Below are positions 1-12,400 of a stretch of 64,000 nucleotides of DNA, piece by piece. The notes under the pieces are model-generated. The model was not told the origin of the DNA, searched no databases, and was given only the letters and a program-made list of their open reading frames with translations. The position numbers and the translations under genes are program-made. This DNA is from Pseudoalteromonas aurantia 208. Its GTDB lineage: Bacteria > Pseudomonadota > Gammaproteobacteria > Enterobacterales > Alteromonadaceae. Each line of letters opens with the position of its first letter. Position 1 is the first letter of the stretch. The stretch covers positions 496,001 through 560,000 of the forward strand of contig NZ_AQGV01000015.1 in the NCBI RefSeq assembly GCF_014858725.1. Direction: 5' to 3'.

Positions 1-3000
1 CTTTCACCCGCCAAGCAGCTTTGTAAAGACGCTTGTGTGTCGTGTTGGGTTATCGCAACTTTTGCCTGACAATCATTTGCGATGTACTGCACACGCTGTG
101 CGGGAAAATCTGGTGAGATAGGCACATAGCAGCCACCGGCTTTTAATATCGCTAATATGGCGACAATCGAGTCTATTCGCTTATTATGAAACAGTATAAC
201 TGGGAAGTCGTCATTATCAGAAACCGCTTGAGCGCGCTTAACCTCAATTAAGCGGAGTGCTAAGCGGGTAGAGCGTATTTCTAAATCTTCATAGCTTATT
301 CGATCGTTATTGCAAACCACTGCGTCACGCATTTGTGACTGTCTACTAAGGTGCGTTATTAATTCATGCGCGGTGGTGTCATGTGGGAAATCTGCGAAGG
401 TATTATTCCAATCAGCTAAAATCTGAGTCTGTTGCTCAGCTGTGCATATGTCAATGTGTGCATGCTCTAGGTTAGGCTTTTGCCCTATCTGAGCAAGAAT
501 AAGTAACAATTGATCTATTAATACTGTCGCCTGTGAGTGTGCAAGCCACTGTTGGTTATACTGCAAAGTAATATCAAGACTTTCGGTCTCTTTTACCACA
601 AGCGTTAACGGAAATTCTACACGTTCTGCGCTGGCTGAAAACTGCCACTTTTTCGCTTGTTGCTGCGCTTGCGGATCATCCATGCTGGGATAGTTTTCAA
701 ATACAAGCAGACTATGAAATAAACGTTCGCCGTTATTTTGTAATTCAGCGAGACCAATATTACTGTGGCTATTTAATTCTAAAATCGCATTTTGGATAGT
801 GGTGAGCTGTTCAGAAATACTGTGCTTGTTATCCCAATTAATCGCCAATGGTAGGGTATTAATATAGGCACCAACACTTTGCTCAACATTAGGTACAGGC
901 ATCTCTCTGCCGGCAACGACAGTGCCTACAATTGTTTGTTCGTCCCGTGTGTAAATTTGCACGAGTTTGTGCCACGCCAATTGAATTGCACTATTAAGCG
1001 TCACCGCTTGTTTACTACAAATATTCTGTAATGCACCGTAGTGATGATTGGGTAAACGAGTGCTAATCTCGTTTGCCGTAGTATTTACACGTGATTTCTC
1101 CAAGTCGACCGTGATGGAAAACATACTGTTTAAATCATTTGCTGCAACGAACTCTTTCGTCTTCTTTTGCCAGAATTTACGCGTTTGGGTTTGCGTATCT
1201 CGCAGGTGAGCTTGCGCTAAATGGTAGGCTTCATCAGGTATCACCGAAGGTACAACATCACGCAGTAATGCGCTGTAATACTGATGCACACATTGCATGA
1301 GTATTGGGCCACTCCAGCCATCACAAATGCTATGATGCTCGGTTTTTAAAAGTCTGTAGTGTTGCTCGGTATGTTTGATTAGTTTGAGTTTTAATAGCCC
1401 AGGTTGAGAGAAATCAAATGGGGTATGTAACATCTCATACTCTAACTTCTCTATTTCTTGGTTATGTAGCTCTGGCGAGAGATGAGTTAAATCAACGACG
1501 TCATAATTGTGTGTATCAACACCGGCCTCTTTACTGATGATTTGCACAAGCGCTTGCTGATAATCATAAGCGGTGCGCAATGCGGGATACCGCATAGAAG
1601 TCAAAACCCAAGCTTGACGATATTTTTCTAGATTAATTTCGTCAAAATATTGCATTTGAGATTGAACTCGATACGCCACATCTTCGGGATAGCTCAGTTG
1701 ATGCAGCACAAAGCCCTGCTGTAAATTATTGGCAGGATAGAGGGCTTCAATAGCATAGCGGTGCTGTAAAGATTGCAAGTGTGACATTGATATGTTGGTT
1801 AACTTATAGTCACTTGGAGTGTTTGTACTACCTAATTTGGCTTGCTCACAACAGAGTTCAATCGTTGTCAGTAACTGCTGTTCGAACTCAGCAAGGAACT
1901 GTTGCGTTTGGTTATTATTAAGCTGACTATTGACGTTAATGGTCAAACTATCGGCTATCACAGCGGCATTGATATCCAGGGCGAATTCAGAGGTGTTTAT
2001 TGGTGAAATTGCACTGCCAGAGTGCTTATCTACTAAGTATGCACCGTCAGGTTTTTTCTGTTTGCTGTTATTACCTACTTGACCAAGATAGTTAAAGCAA
2101 ATGGTGGGTAATGAGCCAGTAAGTTGTTCTGAGAAATAACATGGACCAAAACCAACGCCGTTGTCAGGAATTGCACTTAGCGCCTCTTTTATGTCAATAA
2201 TCGTTTGTGTTTCACTGTCACGGGTTGTTAACAGTACGGGGTAAATCGATGTAAACCATCCAACGGTACGAGAGACATCTAGCGCGTCATCAATGGCTTC
2301 ACGTCCATGTCCTTCCAGCATCACTAAGTTGTTTTTATTGCCTGTTAATTTGGTCAATGTGCTAGAAAGTGCACTTAGGATCAGATCTCTAGGTTGCGTG
2401 TTAAAGCCATGGTTAGCTTGCGTAACAAATAGGTTAGATGTGGTTTGGCTTAAAGTTAATTGCACTTGCTGTTGCGATGCAATTGGCTGCAATGGTGCGC
2501 TATTATGATCTAATATTTTTTGCCAATACACGCGCTGCTTAGAATGCTCCGTAAGGTAGTTATTGAGACCTGTTTGCCATTGGCGGTAACTACTGGTTTT
2601 GTTATTAGCTAGGTTTTTACCCGTTAACAACGTGTTGAGGTCCTCAATAATGATCCGCCAAGATACAAAGTCGATAATGAGATGATGAAAAGCACACAAT
2701 AGATAATCAGTATTGTTTGCGATGTCAGACAGTTTGGCCACCTGCCATAATGGTCCCGTTTTTAAATTGAATTCACTCTGCAGCTGTGTGGCTAATGCGT
2801 GATATTGATCGTCGTTTAACTCTGAGATATCTCGTTCGATAATATTCGGTACAGAGAAATGCGCTTGATATTGTTGTACCACGCCCTCATCAGAGTCTAG
2901 AAATTGGCACCGAAGAATATCATGTTGCTCTGCGAGTTTAATGAATGCGTTATGCAGCGTTTCACAGCTGACTAAAGGCGGCAGCGCTAACACAAAAGTT

Positions 3001-6000
3001 TGGTTCCAGTGATTCTCATTGGCTAACTTTTTATTGAAAAACCAGTGTTGAATGGGGAGCAATTCAAATGTGCCAGTGAGCATACCTTGTTCAGCATCAA
3101 TATGACGCTGGGTTGTATTACTTGTTTTTAGCAAGTACGCCAGACGTGCTGGCGTAGGTGCGTTGAAAACATCTTTTACTTGCAGTTGTATATCTTGCTC
3201 TCTTAACTGAGACACAAGTTGAATACTGACAATGGAATCTCCCCCAATTTGGAAGAAGTTATCTTCAATGCCGACTTGTTCAATTCCCAAAACCTCCTGC
3301 CAGATGTCACACAGTTGTTGCTCTAGCTCATTACGAGGTGCAACGTAGTTGTTCTCATCAGTGAAGGTGGGAGTAGGGAGCGCAGCTCTATTGAGTTTCC
3401 CGTTGCCAGTTAATGGCAGGTCTTCAATTATAGTGAAGCTACTAGGCACCATATATTCAGGCAGCTGCTGCGATAAACTGACGCGTAATTGTGCAATGTC
3501 TACCTCGTCAGCATTGTGCGGCACGATATAGGCAGCTAAAGCTTGGCCTGCATTGTGTGCTACATCAATCACCACCGCATTTTTAAGTTCAGGAAGTGCA
3601 CTTAATACGGCACTTATCTCACCGAGTTCAACACGATAGCCCCTGATTTTAACCTGCTCATCGTTACGACCTAAGTATTGAATATCGCCGTTATTCAACC
3701 AACGCGCTAAGTCACCGGTTTTATACAGTCGTGTATGGTTAGGTTGATGAGAGAACGGATTAGCAATAAAGCGTTCTTGATTGAGCTCGTCACGATTTAA
3801 ATATCCTTTAGCGACACCACAACCCGAAATATAGAGTTCACCCGGCGCACCAATAGGCACAGGTAATAAGGCATCAGATAATACATGCAACTGCACATTA
3901 CTGTAGGGTTTACCAATGCCCTGATGTTGGCGCGGATAGGCTTGCGCGAGCATCGCGCCAACGGTGGCTTCGGTTGGGCCGTATTCATCAAAGATGGCAT
4001 CGCAATAGGGGGCGAGTGTTTGTACACTTTGCTCAGTGAGGGCTTCGCCCCCAAGCATGAGCGTTGCAACTTGAGTGTCACTGTCAGGGAAAATAGATAA
4101 TGCCAAACTCGGGGTGGTTTTAACAAACTGTACATTAAGCGTACGGATATGGTCGCGGTAAGCGTCGACATCGAGAATATCACCGGTATATAAGCAGATC
4201 TGTTGTCCGTGTAACAGCGGGCATAAAGTGGTGGTAACAGATAAGTCAAAACAGTAGTTAGATGAGAAGTCGATACGTTGGTATTGTTTGCCAAGAGCGT
4301 GTGTTAACGCATCAAGGTAATACAGTGCATTACGCTGACTTAGCATGACACCTTTTGGTGTGCCAGTGGTCCCAGAGGTGTAAATGATATAGGCCAAACG
4401 CTCGAGGTTATTAGGTCGAGTCAGGGTAATATCGACCAATGGGTCGGTACACAGGTCCACATTAATACACTGAGCTTGGTCAAGCATCGGTGCCAAAGTA
4501 TCACAGAGTGTTGTATCAGTGAGTACTAAAGCTGTTTGTGTATCTTCTAAAATAAACTCAACACGAGAGTGTGGGTATTGAGGAGATACAGGCACATAAG
4601 CGCCACCGGCTTTAAGAGTGGCCAATATGGCAACGAGCATGTTGACGCTGCGTTCAAAATACAATGCGATGGGACAATCAGCAGGTAAGCAGGTGTCGGC
4701 ATCAGGGTGAGATTCAATAATATAGGCTGCGAGGGTATCTGCCCGGTGATTGAGGGCTTGATAGCTCAAGGTCTCGCCGTCAGCGGTTGCAATGGCAATG
4801 GCATTCGGTGTTGCTTGGGCGTGCTGCTCAAATAATGTTGCTAGGTCGAAGGTCGCATCGAACGCTCGCTCAGTGTTATTCCAGTTTTGTAGTAAAGCGT
4901 GCTCATGATTTAATAGCCCTGCTACGGTAGAAATAGGCTGAGTTTCATCGTCTAATAGTTTATCGAGCATGCACACAAACCGCTCGCTAAGGGCCTCGAT
5001 AAACGGCTTTGAATATACCGCAGTACTATAATTTAAATCACCGAAAACACCTGAATCGGCATTTTGTAACAGTAAGCTGATATCAAACTTTGCCACTTTA
5101 TGAAGCGCTTTTATTTGTTCTTGAGGAACGGGCGCAAACAACTGTTGGCTATCTTCGCTATTATTGGCGAACTGTTCTAGGCTAAACATCACTTGAAATA
5201 AAGGGTGTTGCGCAGGATCTCTGGTTAATTTGAGTGCATCGATCAGCTTATCAAAAGGTAAGTCTTGATGGTTTTTAGCTTCAATGAGTGTTTGGTGTGT
5301 TTGTTTTATAAGTTCTACCCAATTTAACGCTGGGTTTGCAGATATCTTGAGTGGTAAACTATTTACAAGAAAGCCGACTAAGTTTTGAGTTTTAGAGTAA
5401 TGGCGATTATCAGATGGAGTCCCAACAATGATTTCAGATTGATTACTTACTTTATTTAAAGTGAGTGCCCATGCGCTGATTAATACGACATATAAACTTG
5501 TTTCATGGCGCTGCGCGAGATCTTTTAGTTTATCTGAACGAGTTTTACCAAGCTGTATTGGGTGATCAGCACCTTGGTAACAAAACTCTTTAGGTCGATT
5601 TAAGTCGCTGTGTAATGTCAGTTGTTCAACACCATCAAATTGTGATACCCAGTAATCGAGCAGTTGCTCAAGCGTTTCACCTTCTAGGTGATTTCTTTGC
5701 CAATTGGCATAATCGCGATAAGTTAACTCAACAGCAGGGAGTTGCACTTCTTTACCGGCTTCACGCATATAATATGCTTGATGTAGATCCCGCATAAATA
5801 TCTCTGTAGACCAGCCATCAAAAGCAATGTGATGCCAAATGAATAGCAAGTATTGTTTCGTGTCTGTATGCCAGGCTAATACTCTAATACTTGCTTCATT
5901 ATTTAAGTCGAAAGGCGTATGAATCGCTTCTTGTACTACAGCGTTTAAAGCATCATGTTCGTTATCTATTAAGCGACTTTGCAATTCTAGGGTGTAATCA

Positions 6001-6416
6001 ATTAGGGTTTGATAGTCGCCGTTTTGATCGCTTTTAAAAACGGTTCTGAGTGCATCATGACGTGTTACCACATGTGTGATAGCTTGCTGCAATATATCGA
6101 TAGAGGTATGGTCATCTAGCGCGACTAAATATGGAATATGATAGGCGCTGGTCCCTTGTTCGAGTTGTTCAATAAACAATAAGCGTTCTTGCGCAAAAGA
6201 AAGTGGTGCACGATTGAGCTCTGTTAGCTGGTTAAACAGCTGCTTAGAAAACACCTTCCGATGCTCTAAAAACTGCATTAGCTGAGGCTTGTGTGCTTTT
6301 AATTTACCAATCAATGCAGCATCAGGCGTGGTGTTTCCAAAAGATAACTCAAGACCACCATCTTGTAACCAGATTGATAGATTATTCTGCTTTAGCTCAT
6401 TCAATAGCGACAACAT
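1..6416 (-). CDS. altM: NRPS, modules 4 and 5 (C-A-PCP-E-C-A...), 3' part off the left edge
   Basis: Third peptide synthetase of the assembly line; about 2138 residues are visible before the window edge. It opens with a short TubC-type docking region (about 1-55). Then come an LCL-like condensation domain (HHIAFDG near residue 200), an adenylation domain (YTSGTTG near 680), a carrier domain (GGDSI, Ser near 1060), an epimerisation domain (HHLIIDFVSWR near 1245), a second condensation domain (HHSICDG near 1695) and the start of a second adenylation domain that is cut before its code residues. The first adenylation domain reads D-L-T-K-M-G-E-V-G, one residue from the known Asn code, so module 4 should add Asn and epimerise it. 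The start ATG lies 2 bases after the stop of the preceding NRPS. Bases 3251-4895 are a near copy of 6625-8269. The fifth residue (Leu/Ile in alterochromides) and the release domain cannot be checked here. Confidence 0.93.
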   Translation of the reverse strand, partial: MLSLLNELKQNNLSIWLQDGGLELSFGNTTPDAALIGKLKAHKPQLMQFLEHRKVFSKQLFNQLTELNRAPLSFAQERLLFIEQLEQGTSAYHIPYLVALDDHTSIDILQQAITHVVTRHDALRTVFKSDQNGDYQTLIDYTLELQSRLIDNEHDALNAVVQEAIHTPFDLNNEASIRVLAWHTDTKQYLLFIWHHIAFDGWSTEIFMRDLHQAYYMREAGKEVQLPAVELTYRDYANWQRNHLEGETLEQLLDYWVSQFDGVEQLTLHSDLNRPKEFCYQGADHPIQLGKTRSDKLKDLAQRHETSLYVVLISAWALTLNKVSNQSEIIVGTPSDNRHYSKTQNLVGFLVNSLPLKISANPALNWVELIKQTHQTLIEAKNHQDLPFDKLIDALKLTRDPAQHPLFQVMFSLEQFANNSEDSQQLFAPVPQEQIKALHKVAKFDISLLLQNADSGVFGDLNYSTAVYSKPFIEALSERFVCMLDKLLDDETQPISTVAGLLNHEHALLQNWNNTERAFDATFDLATLFEQHAQATPNAIAIATADGETLSYQALNHRADTLAAYIIESHPDADTCLPADCPIALYFERSVNMLVAILATLKAGGAYVPVSPQYPHSRVEFILEDTQTALVLTDTTLCDTLAPMLDQAQCINVDLCTDPLVDITLTRPNNLERLAYIIYTSGTTGTPKGVMLSQRNALYYLDALTHALGKQYQRIDFSSNYCFDLSVTTTLCPLLHGQQICLYTGDILDVDAYRDHIRTLNVQFVKTTPSLALSIFPDSDTQVATLMLGGEALTEQSVQTLAPYCDAIFDEYGPTEATVGAMLAQAYPRQHQGIGKPYSNVQLHVLSDALLPVPIGAPGELYISGCGVAKGYLNRDELNQERFIANPFSHQPNHTRLYKTGDLARWLNNGDIQYLGRNDEQVKIRGYRVELGEISAVLSALPELKNAVVIDVAHNAGQALAAYIVPHNADEVDIAQLRVSLSQQLPEYMVPSSFTIIEDLPLTGNGKLNRAALPTPTFTDENNYVAPRNELEQQLCDIWQEVLGIEQVGIEDNFFQIGGDSIVSIQLVSQLREQDIQLQVKDVFNAPTPARLAYLLKTSNTTQRHIDAEQGMLTGTFELLPIQHWFFNKKLANENHWNQTFVLALPPLVSCETLHNAFIKLAEQHDILRCQFLDSDEGVVQQYQAHFSVPNIIERDISELNDDQYHALATQLQSEFNLKTGPLWQVAKLSDIANNTDYLLCAFHHLIIDFVSWRIIIEDLNTLLTGKNLANNKTSSYRQWQTGLNNYLTEHSKQRVYWQKILDHNSAPLQPIASQQQVQLTLSQTTSNLFVTQANHGFNTQPRDLILSALSSTLTKLTGNKNNLVMLEGHGREAIDDALDVSRTVGWFTSIYPVLLTTRDSETQTIIDIKEALSAIPDNGVGFGPCYFSEQLTGSLPTICFNYLGQVGNNSKQKKPDGAYLVDKHSGSAISPINTSEFALDINAAVIADSLTINVNSQLNNNQTQQFLAEFEQQLLTTIELCCEQAKLGSTNTPSDYKLTNISMSHLQSLQHRYAIEALYPANNLQQGFVLHQLSYPEDVAYRVQSQMQYFDEINLEKYRQAWVLTSMRYPALRTAYDYQQALVQIISKEAGVDTHNYDVVDLTHLSPELHNQEIEKLEYEMLHTPFDFSQPGLLKLKLIKHTEQHYRLLKTEHHSICDGWSGPILMQCVHQYYSALLRDVVPSVIPDEAYHLAQAHLRDTQTQTRKFWQKKTKEFVAANDLNSMFSITVDLEKSRVNTTANEISTRLPNHHYGALQNICSKQAVTLNSAIQLAWHKLVQIYTRDEQTIVGTVVAGREMPVPNVEQSVGAYINTLPLAINWDNKHSISEQLTTIQNAILELNSHSNIGLAELQNNGERLFHSLLVFENYPSMDDPQAQQQAKKWQFSASAERVEFPLTLVVKETESLDITLQYNQQWLAHSQATVLIDQLLLILAQIGQKPNLEHAHIDICTAEQQTQILADWNNTFADFPHDTTAHELITHLSRQSQMRDAVVCNNDRISYEDLEIRSTRLALRLIEVKRAQAVSDNDDFPVILFHNKRIDSIVAILAILKAGGCYVPISPDFPAQRVQYIANDCQAKVAITQHDTQASLQSCLAGE

Positions 6417-6418
6417 AG

Positions 6419-9400
6419 TTATATCCTTATGCTATTTGTTTGTTCTTCAATATCTGAATTATTGGGTACGTCAATGTCAGGCCCTTGTGCTTGGGTATGA
6501 CAATTATCAGCAATCGCAGCAACAGTTTTGTGTTCAAATAAAACGGTAATTGGAATTGATAATGACAGTGTTTTGTTACACTGGTTCATTAAACGGATTG
6601 CTGTAATTGAGTCGCCACCAAGGCGGAAGAAGTTATCTTCAATGCCGACTTGTTCAATTCCCAAAACCTCCTGCCAGATGTCACACAGTTGTTGCTCTAG
6701 CTCATTACGAGGTGCAACGTAGTTGTTCTCATCAGTGAAGGTGGGAGTAGGGAGCGCAGCTCTATTGAGTTTCCCGTTGCCAGTTAATGGCAGGTCTTCA
6801 ATTATAGTGAAGCTACTAGGCACCATATATTCAGGCAGCTGCTGCGATAAACTGACGCGTAATTGTGCAATGTCTACCTCGTCAGCATTGTGCGGCACGA
6901 TATAGGCAGCTAAAGCTTGGCCTGCATTGTGTGCTACATCAATCACCACCGCATTTTTAAGTTCAGGAAGTGCACTTAATACGGCACTTATCTCACCGAG
7001 TTCAACACGATAGCCCCTGATTTTAACCTGCTCATCGTTACGACCTAAGTATTGAATATCGCCGTTATTCAACCAACGCGCTAAGTCACCGGTTTTATAC
7101 AGTCGTGTATGGTTAGGTTGATGAGAGAACGGATTAGCAATAAAGCGTTCTTGATTGAGCTCGTCACGATTTAAATATCCTTTAGCGACACCACAACCCG
7201 AAATATAGAGTTCACCCGGCGCACCAATAGGCACAGGTAATAAGGCATCAGATAATACATGCAACTGCACATTACTGTAGGGTTTACCAATGCCCTGATG
7301 TTGGCGCGGATAGGCTTGCGCGAGCATCGCGCCAACGGTGGCTTCGGTTGGGCCGTATTCATCAAAGATGGCATCGCAATAGGGGGCGAGTGTTTGTACA
7401 CTTTGCTCAGTGAGGGCTTCGCCCCCAAGCATGAGCGTTGCAACTTGAGTGTCACTGTCAGGGAAAATAGATAATGCCAAACTCGGGGTGGTTTTAACAA
7501 ACTGTACATTAAGCGTACGGATATGGTCGCGGTAAGCGTCGACATCGAGAATATCACCGGTATATAAGCAGATCTGTTGTCCGTGTAACAGCGGGCATAA
7601 AGTGGTGGTAACAGATAAGTCAAAACAGTAGTTAGATGAGAAGTCGATACGTTGGTATTGTTTGCCAAGAGCGTGTGTTAACGCATCAAGGTAATACAGT
7701 GCATTACGCTGACTTAGCATGACACCTTTTGGTGTGCCAGTGGTCCCAGAGGTGTAAATGATATAGGCCAAACGCTCGAGGTTATTAGGTCGAGTCAGGG
7801 TAATATCGACCAATGGGTCGGTACACAGGTCCACATTAATACACTGAGCTTGGTCAAGCATCGGTGCCAAAGTATCACAGAGTGTCGTATCACTGAGTAC
7901 TAATGCTGTTTGTGTATCTTCTAAAATAAACTCAACACGAGAGTGTGGGTATTGAGGAGATACAGGCACATAAGCGCCACCGGCTTTAAGAGTGGCCAAT
8001 ATGGCAACGAGCATGTTGACGCTGCGTTCAAAATACAATGCGATGGGACAATCAGCAGGTAAGCAGGTGTCGGCATCAGGGTGTGATTCAACAATATAGG
8101 CTGCGAGGGTATCTGCCCGGTGATTGAGGGCTTGATAGCTCAAGGTCTCGCCGTCAGCGGTTGCAATGGCAATGGCATTCGGTGTTGCTTGGGCATGCTG
8201 CTCAAATAATGTTGCTAGGTCGAAGGTAGCATCGAACGCTCGCTCAGTGTTATTCCAGCTTTGTAGTAATGATTGCTGTTTGAGTGTTTGCGTAGCAAGC
8301 TGAGAATGAGGCTGTTCAGGGTTTGCACATAGCTTTGATAAGATCAGACTTAATTCATTCAGTAAGTCATTGGCCCTAACTGTGGTTAACCAGTTGGGAT
8401 TGAAGTGCATTTTGAACGACAGTGAATCGCCTTCTTGTTGTGCAACAACGGATAAGGGGTAATCCCCTTTTTCGATTGACTCTCTAAAGTGCCAAGCGCC
8501 AGTTGTCTCAGGTGCCGGGTAGTTTTCAAATACGAATAGAGAATGAAATAAGCGTTCTCCATTATTTTGTAAGCGAGATAAAGATACGTCGCTGTGGCTA
8601 TTAAGTGACGCAACACGCTTTTGTATTTGTTTGAGTATGTCTCTACAGCTGGCATCGGCAGGCCAATCAATTGCCAAAGGTAAGGTGTTGATGAACAACC
8701 CCACAGCTTGCTCTATCCCTTGTACTGGAATTTCTCGACCTGAGACGGTTGTACCAACAATCGTTTGCTCATCTGCACTATAAATTGCAATGAGTTTGTG
8801 CCATGCAAATTGTAAGGCCGCGTTTAATGTTACCCCTTGTTGTTGACACACACTTTGTAATTGCTGCAGCGGTTCACCTTGCAGTTGCAGTTCAACGCAC
8901 TCAACCTGTTCTAGAGTCCGATTAATATTAAAATCGATGGTATTATCGAGTAATGCGTTAATGGCATTGGCATTGCCAAATCGTTGTTTTTCTTGCTGCC
9001 AGAATGACTGTGATCTATCCGCATGCTTTAGGTAATATGCCTGTGCATTCAAATAGGTTAATTGCTCTGTTACGTTAGGGATATTGCCATCTAGCAGTTG
9101 TCGGTAATGTTGCGACACCGCTTGTAACAACATCGGCCCACTCCAACCATCGTTGATACTGTGATGTTCTGTTTTGATTAATGTGAAATGATTGGCTTGT
9201 TGCTTAATGAGCTTAAAGCGTATCAATCCGGGCTGTTGTAAATTGAACCCAATTTGGCGATCCTGCTGTTGTAGCTGGGTTATTTCTCGTTCGATACAGT
9301 TACGGTCTAAATGACTTAAATCAATGATTTCAAAGTTATTGTGGTCAATACTTGGCTGCTTAGTGACAACTTGCAGTAACGTCTCTTGCCAATCGAAAGC

Positions 9401-12400
9401 AGTTCTTAAAATAGGGAACTGCTGTGAGGTGTAATGCCAAGCTTTAATAAACAATTCGACATTCAGTGTTTGTTTTATGTCCATAACCAACTGAACACGG
9501 TAAGCATCATCGTTAGGGTAGTTGACACTATGATAAATAAAGCCTTGTTGTAGACTATTCGCAGGGTAAATTGTTTGAATGTCGTATTTAGCTTGTAGGC
9601 TTTGCAAGTGCTGCCAAGAAAGATCTTTTATCCCATAATCAGCCGGTGTATTCAAGGTACAAATCTGTGCTTGTTTACATGCAGTATCAATAACTTGATG
9701 TAACGCAGACTTAAAATGTTCTAAAAACGCTAAGGTGTGATTCTGATCGAGCTTTGACACGACCGAGAAGTCCAATTGACCATTCCTTACGGCGCCATTG
9801 ATGTTTAATAGCAATGGGCTGTTAGCCTGCGCATTTTCTTGTGTCATGACGTAACCGACGTTTTGATCACTTAAATGCCACTCGCCTTCTGTGCTGTTAT
9901 TGTTTAATTGACCAAGATAGTTAAAGCATACCTGTGGTGTGATCGCTTGCATCTGTTGTGTGAGGCAAAAGCTACCAAAACCAATGCCTTTATCAGGTAT
10001 TTGGCGTAAGTTTTCTTTGGTATGCACAATCGTATCAATGGTGTTTTCAGCAACATCTAACCGCACCGGGTATGTGGTTGTAAACCAGCCAACAGTTCTA
10101 CTGACATCAAGTTGAGGGTCGATAAGCTCTCGTCCATGCCCTTCAAGTTGAATGTGGTTTGTACTTTCGCCAAATGTGGCTTTGAGTGCAATTGCCAATG
10201 ATGACAATAACAAATCGTTTATTTCAGTATTTAAGCCAGTATTTGCTTCACGTAGTAACTTATCGGTATCACTTTGCGCTAATTGGATGGTGTATTGTTG
10301 CGCGTCGGACGAACTTTCGAGAGGCGAGAAGTCACTTTGTACTTGCTGCCAATATTTTAGTTGCGCTTGATTGTGCGTAGCATAATCTTGGACTGCGTTT
10401 ACCCACTGACGATAACTTGTGCCCTTATCAGCTAAGGTTTCATTTTTAAGTAATGTTTGTAAGTCTTCACTAATTACACGCCATGAGACAACGTCGATGA
10501 TGCTGTGATGAAAGGCTAAGAATAAGCGGTTATGCTTGCTGGATTCATGGGTGATCAATGCGGCACACCAAAGAGGTCCTTGGTGTAAATCAAACTGGCT
10601 TTGTAATTCGGTTAATGTCGCATGGATACCCTCATCGCCAGTGCTGAGATCGCTGGCATTGATATGTATGAGTATGGGTGCCATGTGATCTGCTTGATAG
10701 CGTTGCACAGTGTTGTTTGAGTTTGTCTCGAAAGTACACCGCAGCATGTCGTGCTGCTGGTTGAGTTGCGCGAGTGCTTGCTGGATGTGTTGATGCGTAT
10801 ACGTCGTGGACACATTGAGCGTGAATGCTTGGTTCCAGTGGTTTGGGTTAGGGGGCAAATTGTCAAAAAACCAATTTTGAATCGGGAGTAATTCAAACTC
10901 ACCTTCAAGTAGCCCTTGCTCTGTCATGATAGTAACTTCATGGCTTTGCTGGGTTTGTAATAAATAAGCTTGCTCAGCAATGGTGGGCGCTTCGATGATG
11001 TCTTTTACTTGAAGCACATGCCCAGCTTGGCGTAGTGCACTGACTAATTGAATTGAAACTATTGAATCTCCGCCGATGCGGAAAAAATCATCTCGAACGC
11101 CGATTTTTTCGATCCCCAGTACTTGTTGCCATATCTGACAAAGCTGTTGTTCAAGTTCACTTGTTGCCTCGATGTAATTATCGCTCGCGGTAATACTCGG
11201 CTGTGGCAAAGATTTGAAATCAATTTTACCGTTGTTATTCATGGGTAAGTGTTCTACTTCCATGAAATAGGTCGGTATCATATAGTCAGGCAGCGCTAAT
11301 GCGAGTTTTTCACGTAATTGGACTTCGCAAAAAGCTTCTTTTTCATTGCGAATAAAGTAAGCCAGTAGTTGCTTGTTACCCGCTTGTTCGAAAACAGTAA
11401 CAACCCCTTGCTTTATTTCAGTTTGATCTGTGAGAACCGTTTCAATCTCAGGTAACTCAATGCGGAAACCGCGCAACTTAATTTGATGGTCGTTGCGGCC
11501 AATATACTCAAGTTCGCCTCTAAAGGTCCAACGAACGAGATCACCAGTTTTGTATAGCTTGTCATACCCATTTTCGATATCCGATGCACTTGCAAAAGGG
11601 TTATCTATGAAGCGCTCAGCAGTGAGCTCAGGCTTATTGAGATAGCCCTTGGCTAAGCCAGCTCCACTGATATAGAGTTCACCAGCAACGCCTGTTGGAA
11701 CTGGCGTGAGGTTATCATCTAATAGATATACTTTTCGTTGGTTGATTGGCTGACCAATGGGTACTGAACCGGTAAAATCAGCGCAATTGTAGAACGTTGC
11801 AAAGGTGGTACTTTCGGTTGGCCCATACGCGTTAATTAATCGGGTTGGGCGGTTATCGCGGGCAATAATGTCTTTTACTATGTGTGGGGTTAAGGTTTCG
11901 CCGCCAGAAATTACACATTTCAACCCATCATAGATGTTATTTTTTTGTACATATAATGAATCGAATAATGTTCGGGTCAACCACAGTATGGAGATGGCAT
12001 TTTTCTGTAAAAGTGTGGCAATTTGATCCGGTTCAGCACCACAGTGGGCAGGTGCTACAACAAGCTTTGCCCCTTGTACGAGAGGCGCCCATACTTCAAA
12101 TGTGGCAGCGTCAAAATTTGGGTTCGACATATGCAAGTATACGTCATCACGAGTCGCATTAATCACGTCAGTCGATTCAACAAGTGAGACAATTGCTCTA
12201 TGCGGTACGACCACGCCCTTTGGTTCTCCAGTGGTGCCAGAGGTATAAATAATATACGCGTCATCAACGCTGCTTGTTGTGGCAATTTGGCATCTTGATT
12301 GCTCAAACAGTTGCACTTTGTCAATGGGAACGGTATTACAGCTAAAGGCTTTATTAAGGCGTTCAAAACGCAGTTGTAAATCAGATTGGGTCAATACCAA

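Noticed and set aside
3797..4294. A 165-codon open frame, present again at 7171-7668
   Set aside because: It lies inside the adenylation domains in another frame and is duplicated only because the DNA is; its composition is not protein-like.
1..8269. Assembly error as the source of the repeated Asn modules
   Set aside because: The copies differ at about eight positions in one part and are embedded in clearly different flanks, so they are distinct sequences; long reads could still revise this.
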